64,000 bases of DNA. Origin: Zea mays (taxonomy: Eukaryota; Streptophyta; Magnoliopsida; Poales; Poaceae). Of this stretch, positions 21,701-31,393 are shown piece by piece. The position numbers and the translations under genes were made by a program. The notes beneath the pieces were generated by a model. It was not told the origin of the DNA. It was given only the letters and a program-made list of their open reading frames with translations, and searched no databases. The DNA lies in contig NC_050097.1 of NCBI RefSeq assembly GCF_902167145.1, positions 231,961,034-232,025,033 of the forward strand, written 5' to 3'. The stretch's first letter is position 1. The number at the start of each line of letters is the position of its first letter.

Positions 21701-22424
21701 TCCGGCTGAGACCCTTGCGGAGGGCCTGGCCGTGGCCGTCGAGTCTGCCTGGTCCGCCCAAGCCATGGCCTCGCAGCAGCGTGTCCGGGACGAAGGTATG
21801 TTTGGCCTGCTTTGTGACTTTGGTTTAGCTTCATCCTTTTCCTCGTGTCTGAAGAACATCGCCCGGTTGTCTTCAGGGTTCGAGGCGGCTCTCGACGAGT
21901 CCGTCAAGAACTGCAAGGAGCTTGCCCAGGCGGCCGAGCAGAAAGAGGCCGACCGCATGGCCATATCTAAGGCCATCTCGGCCTTCTACCGAACCTTTGG
22001 CCTCGACGACGCCCCCTCGGGCAGCTCCCCCCAGAGTCTCCTGCGGGCCTTGGGAGGCCACGTGCGTAGCAGACTCCGCGGGGCGCTGCACCACGACGTT
22101 AGGCGGGCCTTCGCTGTCCTCGCTTCCCACTACGACGTGGATCTGGAGCGGGTCAGCGAGGGCTACTACTTACCCGACGAAGCGGAGGTCGCCCTGGCCG
22201 AGGTCCAAAGGCTTGAGGCAGCTGCCGAGGGCCCAGGCGCGGCGTTGGCTTCCTTTTTTGAGGTGGAGATCCTTCCGCCTGTGTCACCGTCCGAGGCCGG
22301 GCCAGATTCCACCGTGGGTAGGAGCGACGCCGAGGGTGCTGCTCCTACCCCTGCCGACACCAGAGCCTGTGGGGAACAGTTCATTCTAAGTATGTGTATG
22401 TTTCTTGCGGCCACCGAAGCCTAA
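18735..22424 (+). pseudogene. Antisense accessory gene of Gypsy A (putative gypsy-type transposon domain, coiled coil)
   Basis: This gene runs opposite to gag-pol and converges on integrase. The first exon (18735-19652) starts MADKATVILPHDPWP and resembles the domain known in Pfam as putative gypsy type transposon (PF04195, formerly Transposase_28). It includes FTPFHERGFAMPASRF and LPHYYRVELHNFNSNSI. Plausible splice sites follow: 19653/19736, 20406/20477, 21235/21302 and 21796/21876. Exon 2 has a basic, charged helix and a poly-Asp run (from about 19951). The last exons (21303-22424) encode a long Ala/Glu/Arg-rich coiled coil starting MSTAKSLFIHHESDVWESL. Stops at 19086 (in ...GIDLH*DLWTH), 19569 and at the exon 3 boundary (21232-21234) suggest decay. 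Function is unknown; similar antisense frames occur in other grass Tat elements. Confidence 0.72.
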
Positions 22425-22472
22425 ACATTTTCAGTGTTAGAGTATAAAGCTGTGTTTTCTTTCCTCTTGTTT

Positions 22473-22873
22473 CGAGCGTTAGGACTTGTTCGGTAGCAGA
22501 AACACTTATCCGAGCGTGAGCTACTTTTCGTGGAAGGTGATGAGTGAGGTATCCGTATCCCGGAGGCGTAGGAGTCCCTCGGCTCGGTCGGCCTTGCCGT
22601 TCAAGGTCTCTCTTGTCGTTTTTTAGGATTCCGCTATCGATATAGTCGAAAGGCACGAAAGTCATTTTCTACCCGAGCGTTAGGACTTGTTCGGTAGCAG
22701 AATCACTTATCCGAGTGTGAGCTACCTTTCGCGGAAGGTGATGAGTGAGGTATCCGTATCCCAGAGGCGTAGGAGTCCCTCGGCTCGATCAACCTTGCCA
22801 TTCAAGGTCTCTCTCGCTCGTTTTTAGGATTCTGTTATCGATATAGTCGAAAGGCACGAAAGTTGTTTTTGGT
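22473..22873. repeat. Tandem duplication with a 201-bp period between convergent genes
   Basis: Two copies, starting near 22473 and 22674, of a unit that begins CGAGCGTTAGGACTTGTTCGG and contains TGAGTGAGGTATCCGTATCC and GGAGTCCCTCGGCTCG. It lies between the 3' end of the plus-strand accessory gene and the 3' end of integrase. The same core occurs three times in Gypsy B (38828-39760). Confidence 0.88.
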
Positions 22874-23036
22874 AGAAAACTTTTCCGAGGAAAATTTTGA
22901 CGCGAAGGGGGTTCCCCCCTTCTAGCCCCCGAGGGAGGGTCGGTTTTTGCTGAGGCAAGGTCGATCCTCCCTTGACAGCTAGACTTTTTATTTGTACATG
23001 TAAAGGGACCGAGGTACATGAACGACTTGAAACATT

Positions 23037-24161
23037 TTAAGGGTAAAAGCGACGTAGTTGTTCGAAGTTCCAAGCGTTGTTGTAGACCTCGCCTTGGTCG
23101 TTGGCCAGCTTGTATGTCCTGGGCTTCAAAATTTTGGCGATGATGAACGGCCCTTCCCAGGGAGGAGTAAGCTTGTGGCGCCCTCGGGCATCTTGTAGTA
23201 GCCGAAGCACCAAATCTCCCACCTGGAAGCCTCGGGGCCGAATCCTTCGGGCGTGGTAGCGTCGCAGAGACTGCTGATACCGCGCTGAGTGTAGCATGGC
23301 TACGTCCCGAGCCTCTTCTAGCTGGTCCAATGAATCCTCTCGGCTGGTCTGGTTGTTTTGGTTGTCGTATGCCTTTGTCCTCGGGGAGCCGTATTCTAAG
23401 TCCGTGGGTAGGATGGCCTCGGCCCCATAGACTAGGAAAAACGGCGAGAAACCCGTGGCCCGGCTCGGCGTCGTCCTCAGACTCCAAACCACCGAGGGTA
23501 GCTATTTTATCCACCGCTTGCCAAACTTGTTGAGGTCGTTGTAGATCCTTGGTTTTAGCCCCTGCAAAATCATGCCATTGGCGCGCTTCACCTGCCCGTT
23601 TGTCATTGGGTGAGCTACGGCGGCCCAGTCCACACGGATGTGGTGGTCTTCGCAGAAGTCTAGGAACTTTTTCCCAGTGAACTACGTGTCGTTGTCGGTG
23701 ATGATAGAGTTTGGGATCCCAAAGCGGTGGATGATATTCGTAAAGAACGCCACCGCCTGCTCGGACCTGATGCTTGTTAAGGGTCGGACTTTGATCCACA
23801 TGGAGAATTTGTCGATGGCGACCAGCAGGTGCGTGAAGCCCCCGGGTGCCTTCTGCAAGGGACCGACAAGGTCCAGACCCCACACAGCAAACGACCAAGT
23901 GATAGGTATTGTTTGTAGAGCCTGAGCAGGCAGGTGTGTTTGTCTCGCGTAGAATTGACACCCTTGGCAGGAGCGTACAATCCTAGTGGCGTCGGCCACT
24001 GCGGTCGGCCAGTAGAAACCTTGTCGGAAAGCGTTTCCTACGAGGGTCCGAGGTGCTGCATGGTGACCGCAAGCCCCCAAGTGTATTTCTTGTAACAGCT
24101 CTTGTCCTTGGGCGACAGATATGCATCGTTGGAGAATGCCTGAGGGGCTGTGGTGGTACAA
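23037..24161 (-). pseudogene. Gypsy A integrase, with stops
   Basis: The C-terminal part of the polyprotein. It carries the HHCC zinc region (HLGACGHHAAP ... CQGCQF), the core with the first Asp in WGLDLVGPL, the second in IITDNDT, and the C-terminal region LTPPWEGPFIIAKILKPRTYKL. An in-frame stop follows TDNDT (about 23683) and another precedes LPSVVWSLRT (about 23493). The catalytic Glu motif NGQVE reads NGQVK here. Integrase would insert the cDNA into the genome. Gypsy B has the intact equivalent, which makes the damage easy to see. Confidence 0.85.
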
Positions 24162-24346
24162 CTCCTTTTCATCACCCAGTAAAACGAATGACTTGGCGCG
24201 CTGAGCCAGTCGCCGAGCTTCGGCCTTGTCGAGGGGCAGCTCTCCCCGGAGGAGATATTCCAGATACGGGGTCTGCCAGTTTATGTTTGGTGTGACCCCA
24301 TTCTGCTCTATCTCGACGCGCAGGGCCTCACCCTCGGTGGCCGACG

Positions 24347-24859
24347 CTACCTCGGGCTGGGCCGAGGTCTCCTCGGGTTCGGTGCGTCGTTGAGTTTGAC
24401 GGATGGTTGATATATGTCCCTAAAGAAGACATTCGGGGGAACCGTTGTTCGTCCCGAGGCTATCTTAGCCAGCTCATCTGCAGTCTCATTGTACCGTCGA
24501 GCAACATGGTTGAGTTCCAGCCCATAGAACTTATCTTCCAAGCGCCGAACTTCCTCACAGTAGGCCTCCATTTTTTGGTCGCGGCAGTGAGAGTTCTTCA
24601 TGACTTGGTCAATAACGAGCTGCGAGTCACCACAAGCGTCGAGGCGCCAAACCCCTAGCTCAATGGCGATGCGTAACCCATTCACCAAGGCCTCGTATTC
24701 GGCTACGTTGTTTGATGCCGGAAAATGGAGGCGTATTACATAACACACATGTTCTTCGAGGGGTGAGATGAAGAGCAAGCCCGTGCCTGCTCTGGTTTTC
24801 ATCAACGACCCATCAAAGTACATGGTCCAGAGTTTGGCCTGGATTGGAGCCGTTGGCAA
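24347..24859 (-). pseudogene. Gypsy A second (archaeal-type) RNase H
   Basis: A 170-residue frame with the RNase H core: YFDGSL (first Asp), ASNNVAEYEALVNGL (Glu), DSQLVIDQV (Asp) and ARRYNETADELAKIA (last Asp region). It lies directly downstream of an RT-linked RNase H frame that ends at 24860. Two successive RNase H domains are diagnostic for the Tat lineage. The residues appear intact, but the surrounding polyprotein is broken by a stop at 24860 and another at 24347. Confidence 0.85.
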
Positions 24860-26257
24860 CTAGGTGTCGGTCCATTCAGCCAGGAAGCCGGCCAAGACTT
24901 GGGATTTTATGGCCTTCTGAGGGGCAAATGAAAGTGTTTCCCCCATGAGTTCCACTGCCCACTTTGCTATCCTACACGAAGCCTCTCGGCACTGGATGAT
25001 CTCCCCCAGGGGGAAGGATGACACCACAGTCACCGGATGAGACTCAAAGTAGTGTCGCAGCTTTCGTCGTGTTAGAATCACTGCGTACGATAGCTTCTGG
25101 ATTTGCGGGTAGCGGATTTTGGTCTCGGATAGCACTTTGCTGATGAAGTAGACTGGCCTCTGGATGAGCAGTGCATGCCCTTCTTCTCGTCTCTCGACTA
25201 CAACCGCAGCGCTGACCACCTGAGTGGTTGTGGCTACGTAAATCAAGAGGGCTTCTCCCGCAGCGGAGGGCACCAAGATGGGCGCATTAGTAAGGAGTGC
25301 CTTTAAGTTTCCGAGGGCTTCTTCGGCCTCGAGAGTCCAAGTGAAGCACTCGGCCTTCCTTAAGAGGTGGTACAAGGGCAATCCTTTCTTGCCGAGGTGC
25401 GAGATGAAGCGGCTCAGAGCTGCAAGGCATCCCATGACCCTTTGTACTCCCTTTAAATCTTTGATGGGTCCCATGTTGGTGATGGCCGCAATTTTCTCCG
25501 GGTTGGCCTCGATGCCTCGTTCGGAGACGATGAACCCTAGGAGCATGCCTCGAGGGACTCCGAAGACACACTTCTCAGGATTGAGTTTTATGCTCTTTGC
25601 TTTTAGGCACCTGAATGTCACCTCAAGGTCAGAGAGGAGGTCGGAGGCTTTCCTTGTTTTGACAACGATGTCATCAACGTAAGCCTCGACCGTTCTGTCG
25701 ATGTGCTCTCCGAACACATGGTTCATGCACCTTTGGTATGTTGCGCCTGCATTCCTCAAACCAAATGGCATAGTAGTATAACAATACATGCCAAAAGGTG
25801 TGATAAAAGAAGTCGCGAGCTGGTCGGATTCTTTCATGTTGATTTGGTGATAGCCTGAATAGGCATCGAGGAAAGACAGGGTTTCGCACCTAGCGGTGGA
25901 GTCCACAATTTGATCGATGTGAGGCAGAGGGTAGGGAACCTTGGGACATGCTTTATTTAACCCAGTGTAGTCTACACACATCCTCCACCTCCCATCTTTT
26001 TTCTTTACAAGTACTAGGTTAGCTAACCATTATGGATGGAATACCTCTTTGATGAACCCTGTAGCCATTAGCTTATGGACCTCCTCGCCTATGGCTCTAC
26101 GCTTTTCTTCATCAAAACGGCGTAGGTGCTGTTTCACGGGTCGGGCTCCGGCTCGGATGTCCAGTGAGTGCTCGGCGACATCCCTCGGTATGCCTGGCAT
26201 GTCCGAGGGACTCCACACAAAGATTTCAGCGTTTGTGCGGAGAAAGTCGACGAGCAC
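24860..26257 (-). pseudogene. Gypsy A reverse transcriptase and first RNase H
   Basis: The upstream part (26257-26030) reads EEVHKLMATGFIKEVFHP and then meets a stop. The main frame (25981-24860) has LSFLDAYSGYHQI (first catalytic Asp), MPFGLRNAGATYQR and EAYVDDIVV (catalytic YVDD, about 25681-25670). After that come the connection and RNase H domain (TWTLEAEEALGNLKALL ... YAVILTRRKLRHYFESH). All RT catalytic residues are present, but the polyprotein is interrupted by stops near 26030 and 24860. The enzyme would copy element RNA into cDNA. Confidence 0.87.
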
Positions 26258-26263
26258 TGCTTC

Positions 26264-27241
26264 CTATTTGGGGTCGAGCTCGGAGCCGATCCTGACTTTC
26301 TTGTTGGCGTCGTTGCTGGGGTCGAGAGAGACAGATTTAACCGCCTCGGCTGGTTCGAAGTTGCCGGCGTGCCACTTCGCGTCGGGCGCCTCTTTGGAGA
26401 GGCAATCCAGGTCGGCGACGAGGGCTTCGGATTTGGCGATGGCTTCGGCGTACTCCACACATTCCACGTTGCACTCATAAGCGTGGCGGTATGTGGATCC
26501 GACGGTGATGGTTCCCTTAGGGCCTAGCATCTTGAGCTTGAGGTACGTGTAGTTGGGGACGACCATGAACTTGGCGTAGCACGGTCTTCCCAACACCGCG
26601 TGATAGGTCCCTCGGAACCTGACTACTTTGAAAGTGAGGGTTTCCTTTAGGAAGTTGGAGGGAGTTTCGAAGTAGACGGGCAAGTCAAGTTGCCCAAGGG
26701 GCAGGACACGCTTGCCTGGGACAATCCCGTGAAAGGGTGCTGCACCGGCCCGGATCATGGACCGATCAACCCCCAAGAGCTCTAGGGTCTCGGCGTAGAT
26801 GATGTTGAGGCTGCTGCCTCCGTCCATGAGGACCTTGGAGATCCTTGCGTTGCCGATGGCAGGGTCGATGACAAGAGAGTACCTTCCTGGGCTCGGTACG
26901 TAGTTGGGGTGGTCGTCATGGTCGAAGGTGATGGGCTTGTCGGACCAGTCTAGGTAGACTGGTGTCGCTACCCTCACTGAGCAGACCTCCCGACGTTCTT
27001 GCTTGCGGTGCCGAGCCGAGGCATTCGCCACTTGCCCACCGTAGATCACGAAGCAGTCGTGGACCTCCGGGAACTCTTCTTCCCTGTCGCCTCCTTTCTT
27101 GTTGTTGCCTTGGTCCTTGCCACCCTCCGCCGAGGGTCCAGCCTTATTGAAGTAACGCTGGAGCATGTCGCACTCTTCAAGGGTGTGCTTGACAGGACCC
27201 CTGTGATAGGGGCATGACTCCTTGAGCATCTTGTCAAACAC
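26264..27241 (-). pseudogene. Gypsy A gag C-terminus and aspartic protease
   Basis: The N-terminus CPYHRGPVKHTLEECDML is a zinc-knuckle-like cysteine/histidine cluster. The protease core follows with VLMDGGSSLNIIYAETL (active-site Asp in DGG) and the C-terminal half motif TYHAVLGRPCYAKF. The frame stops at 26264 just before the RT region starts (26257), one substitution away from continuing. The protease would cut the polyprotein in the virus-like particle. Confidence 0.83.
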
Positions 27242-29107
27242 GTTGGCCCCTCCGGGAGGCTTCCGAGGATTCCTGTGCTCGGCAGCAGCGACGAGATCCG
27301 CGTCAACGACGTTGCATTTTGCCTACGCCCTCTTCTTGGTCTTCTTCTTCGTGCCATGTTGGACGGGCGCCTCGGGGTCGTCTTCCTTCTGCCTTCCCTG
27401 AGGCTGCTTGTCCTTCTGGAAGATGGCTTCGACCGCCTCCTGACCAGAGGCAAACTTGGTGGCTATGTCCATCAATTCGCTCGCCTTGGTGGGTGTCTTG
27501 CGCCCTAGTTTGCTTACCAGGTACCGGCAAGTGGTGCCGGCGAGGAATGCCCCGATGATGTCCAAGTCGGTGATGTTAGGCAACTCGGTGCACTGCTTTG
27601 AAAAGCGCCGGATGTACTCTCGCAGGGATTCCCCTGGCTGCTGGCGGTAGCTCCGGAGATCCCATGAGTTCCCAGGGCGCACGTACGTACCTTGGAAATT
27701 TCCAGCGAAGGCCTTGACTAGGTCGTCCTAGTCGAAGATCTGCGCAGGGGGCAGATGCTCCAGCCAGGCCCAGGCAGCGTTGGAGAGGAAAAGGGGGAGG
27801 TTGCGAATGATGAGGTTGTCGTCGTTCGCCCCTCCCAACTGGCACGCCAGCCGATAATCTGCCAGCCACAACTTCGGCCTCGTCTCCCCTGAGTACTTGG
27901 TAATGGTAGTCGAGGCCCAGAAACGGGCCGGGAACGGCGACCGACGTATGGCCCGGCTGAAGACCCACGGACCTGGTGGTTTGGGCGAGGGGCGTCCCCC
28001 GCGTCTGGGGTGGTAGCCTCGGCGCACCTTTTCCTCGAGGCGGGCTCGACGGTCGCGGCGGTGTTGCTCGTCACCGAGGCGATCCCGGGCTGCAGGTGTC
28101 TCGTCTCCTATGAGCTCAGTGTGGACCGAGGCCTCGCGCATGTGTTGGGAGGACGTTGCGTGATGCTCCGAGGGGCATCCTCGCCTTCGGGAGGTAGAGC
28201 TCTCGGCTCGTCGGGTTGCAGCATTTTCCAGGAGGTTCTTGAGTTCGCCCTGGATACGTCGCCCCTCGGTGGTAGATGGCTTCGGCATCGTTCAAAGTAA
28301 CATCGCCGCTACAGCTAGGTTCTGGCCGGCCCCGTTGAAGGCCGGGGCAGCATTGCCCTGGCATCGTCAATAATACGACGCTGGACGTCCCGGGCTCGAT
28401 GACGCGCTCCTCCGGCGAGCGCTCGGCCTGCCCACTCTTGCTCGAGGTTTTGTCGGAGCTGCACAAGTCGCCCTGTTTCTTCGTCGAGCTTGGCCTGCAT
28501 CTCGCGGAGTTGCTCGAGCTGTGTGCCCTGACCCCCGTAGGGACCTGGGCCACAACTAGCTCCCGCGGGATCTCCACGCAAGACGCAGGTGCAAGGGCAC
28601 CGTCATTTCCTGGCATGCTGAGGTGGTTGTCTCCGTCGTGATCTTCCTGATCGATGTGGAAGCACTCGCGAGTTGGGTCGCCACCCTTGTCGTCAAGGCT
28701 GTAGCCATCATCAGAGCAGCCGGAGAGGCAGTGGTCACATGCAGACATGAAGTCTCGCATGGCACTGGGATCACGGAGTCCGGAGAAATCCCAACTGAAG
28801 TCAGGGTCGTCCTCTTCCTCGGAACCCACGGGTCTGGAGGTTGAGACGGCCGTTAGTAGGTCCCAAGTTGACCACATATGGTACCCCAGAAGGTCAGGAT
28901 ATGCCCTTATGAAAGCGCTTACCGAAGTGGGGTCGCTTGGTGGGTCGAAGCTGAATCTAAAGAGAACAGGATGGAAAACTGATGGTACCTCCTGGTTGGT
29001 GGGCGGCGACGAAGTTGCATCGGAGATGGAATGTGTCGTTGTCTCAGGCGCGAGACTAATGCCCGACAAGTCCCTCGCAAGGGTGCCGGTGTCATTAGTC
29101 CGCGTGG
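27242..29107 (-). pseudogene. Gypsy A gag, C-terminal portion, frameshifted
   Basis: Continues the gag cut by the Copia insertion. Recognisable blocks are DFSWDFSGLRDPSAMRDFM (about 28790-28730), FPARFWASTTITKYSG, PKLWLADYRLACQLGG and IIRNLPLFLSNAA.AWLEHLPPAQI (27900-27730), the core of a retrotransposon gag domain. Then come SLREYIRRFSKQCTELPNI and ASGQEAVEAIF (27640-27400). A stop at 27728 and frame changes near 28550 and 27330 break it. Gag forms the capsid. Confidence 0.82.
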
Positions 29108-29701
29108 GGTTGTGAAAAGGAAATAGGCTTACACCTTTTCCTTATTGATTTTGGTGGTTGAATTGCCCAACACAAATAATTGGACTAACTAGTTTGCTCT
29201 AGATTATAAGTTTTACAGGTGCCAAAGGTTCACAATAGACCAATAAAAAGACCGAGAAAGGGTTCAAACAAAAAGAGCCAAAGACAACCAAAGTGTGCCC
29301 TGGTCTGGCGCACCGGACTGTCCGGTGCACCAGGGGATTCCAGTCTGAACTCGCCACCTTAGGGAATTCTGGGAGCCGCTCCGCTATAATTCACCGGACT
29401 GTCCGGTGTGCCAGCGGAGCAACGACTACTTCGTGCCAACGGTCGTCTGCAAAACGCATTCAATGCGCTACAGTGCGTGCCAGAGTCAGAGCAGCGCCAG
29501 AAGACGCACCGGACAGTGTACAATGACTGTCCGGTGCTCCACCGGACTGTCTGGTGACCTAGAAGACAGAAGCTCCAACGGTCGAACCCTAATGATCGGG
29601 TGACGTGGCTGGCGCACAGGACAGTGTCCGGTGGCGCATCGGACTGTCCGGTGCGCCATGCGACAGACAGCCTCCCAACGACCACTTTTGGTGGGTGGGG
29701 C

Positions 29702-29709
29702 TATAAATA
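29702..29709 (+). promoter_or_regulatory. TATA box of the Copia 5' LTR
   Basis: TATAAATA in a GGCTATAAATACCCCC context, downstream of the palindrome-rich part of U3. The 3' LTR has lost this segment by a deletion, so only the 5' LTR could have driven transcription. Confidence 0.7.
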
Positions 29710-30202
29710 CCCCCAACCACCCCACATTCATTTCATCCAAGTTTTTAGACTTCCTACATCTTACAAGAGCTATAGCATTCAATACAAGACACACCAAAGA
29801 GATCAAATCCTCTCCCAAGTCCAAAGATCATTCCAATCAAATAGCGACTAGTGAGAGAGTGACTTGTGTTCATTTGAGCTCTTGCGCTTGGATTGCTTTT
29901 TCTTTCTCATTCTTTCTTGTGATCAACTCAATTGTAACCGAGGCAAGAGACACCAATTGTGTGGTGGTCCTTGCGGGGACTTAGTGTCCCGTTTGATTGA
30001 GAAGAAAGAAGCCCACTCGGTCTAAGTGACCGTTTGAGAGAGGGAAAGGGTTGAAAGAGACCCAGTCTTTGTGACCACCTCAACGGGGAGTAGGTTTGCA
30101 AGAACCGAACCTCGGTAAAACAAATCACCGTGTCACACTCTTTATTTGCTTGTGATTTGTTTTCACCCTCTCTCTCGGACTCGATTTTAATTCTAACGCT
30201 AA

Positions 30203-30440
30203 CACAACAGCAGTACGCAACATTTTCGGCGGCCACAGTAATTTTCGGCGGCCAGAGGTTAGCTGCCGAAAATTACTGATTATTTTCGGCGGCCTAACAC
30301 AGCCGCCGAAAATAGCGTAATTTTCGGCGGCTTCTGACACGGCCGCCGAAAACTATGCTATTTTCGGCGGCTTCTGACACGGCCGCCGAAAATTATGGCT
30401 TATTTTCGGCGGCCAGGGTTAGCCGCCGAAAACTAAAAGT
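30203..30440. repeat. CACTA left terminus and subterminal repeats
   Basis: About a dozen copies of TTTTCGGCGGC or its complement GCCGCCGAAAA, often paired as inverted repeats. In En/Spm, arrays of this kind bind the TNPA protein. The first bases differ from the right end (CACAACAG against CACTACAACAG), which may have disabled excision. Confidence 0.88.
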
Positions 30441-31393
30441 TTAAAACGGTCGGTCACCCTTCTTCTTCTCTTTCTTTCTGTCTTCCCTGCCCTCCCGTGC
30501 CGCCGCTCCCTGCCCGCCCGCGCCGTCGCTCTCTGCCGCCCCTGCGCTGTCGCTACCCGGCCGGCCACGCGCCGCCGGTCCCCGGCCACCCCCCGCCGGG
30601 AAGCCCGGCCGAGGACGCCGCCGCCGCGCCCCGAGCCGCCACCGCCCCGAGCCATCACCGTCGACCACCGTCGTTCGAGCTGCCACCGTCGACCACCGCC
30701 GTTCAAAGCCCCGAGCCGCCGAAGTCGTGGAACCACTCCACCGTCGACCACCGCCGTCCAAAGCCCCGAGCCGGAGAGGTAATTTTTTAAGTATTTTATT
30801 TCTTATTTTCGACGGCTATTATTTAGATGCCGCCGAAATTATTATATATTTGTAATTGTGTTTGTTTGATTATTGTTTGTGATTCGTATTATTGTTTAAT
30901 TTGATTACTATTATATTGTTAGCTTTAATAATATATTATATTGTTTGATTACTGTTATATTATTAGTATGCAATTATATTATTAGAATGCAAGTATGTTA
31001 TAGTATATTATATTGTTTAATTTGATTACTATTATATTATTAGCTTTAATAGTATATTATTAGCATGCAAGTATTTTATTTTTTATTTTCGTATTATTGT
31101 TTGATTACTATTATATTATTAGCTTTAATAGTATATTATATTGGTACGTATAATAGTTGCATAATTATTGTATGTGGTACTTAGTTTGATTTGATTAGTA
31201 TTATATCATTGTTTGTTTTGTATAGAAGTAATATTATTTAGTGGCAGCGAAGTTATGCTGCCAAATTTTTTTGGGTCCTGCTAGGTTCATGTGGGTTTAG
31301 AACCTATCCATGTCGTACATACATGTAGGACCGATACCCTTGACGAAGTTGAATAATTTTTTCACGATATGGTTCCGTTTAACAGTCTCAGGC
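30441..31393. other. CACTA leader region
   Basis: GC-rich, proline-coding-like sequence at 30480-30780, then AT-rich sequence with repeated TATTATATTGTTTGATTACTA-type motifs (30840-31200). It is probably the 5' untranslated region and first intron of the tnp2 gene; an AG acceptor lies directly before the ATG at 31394. Confidence 0.45.
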
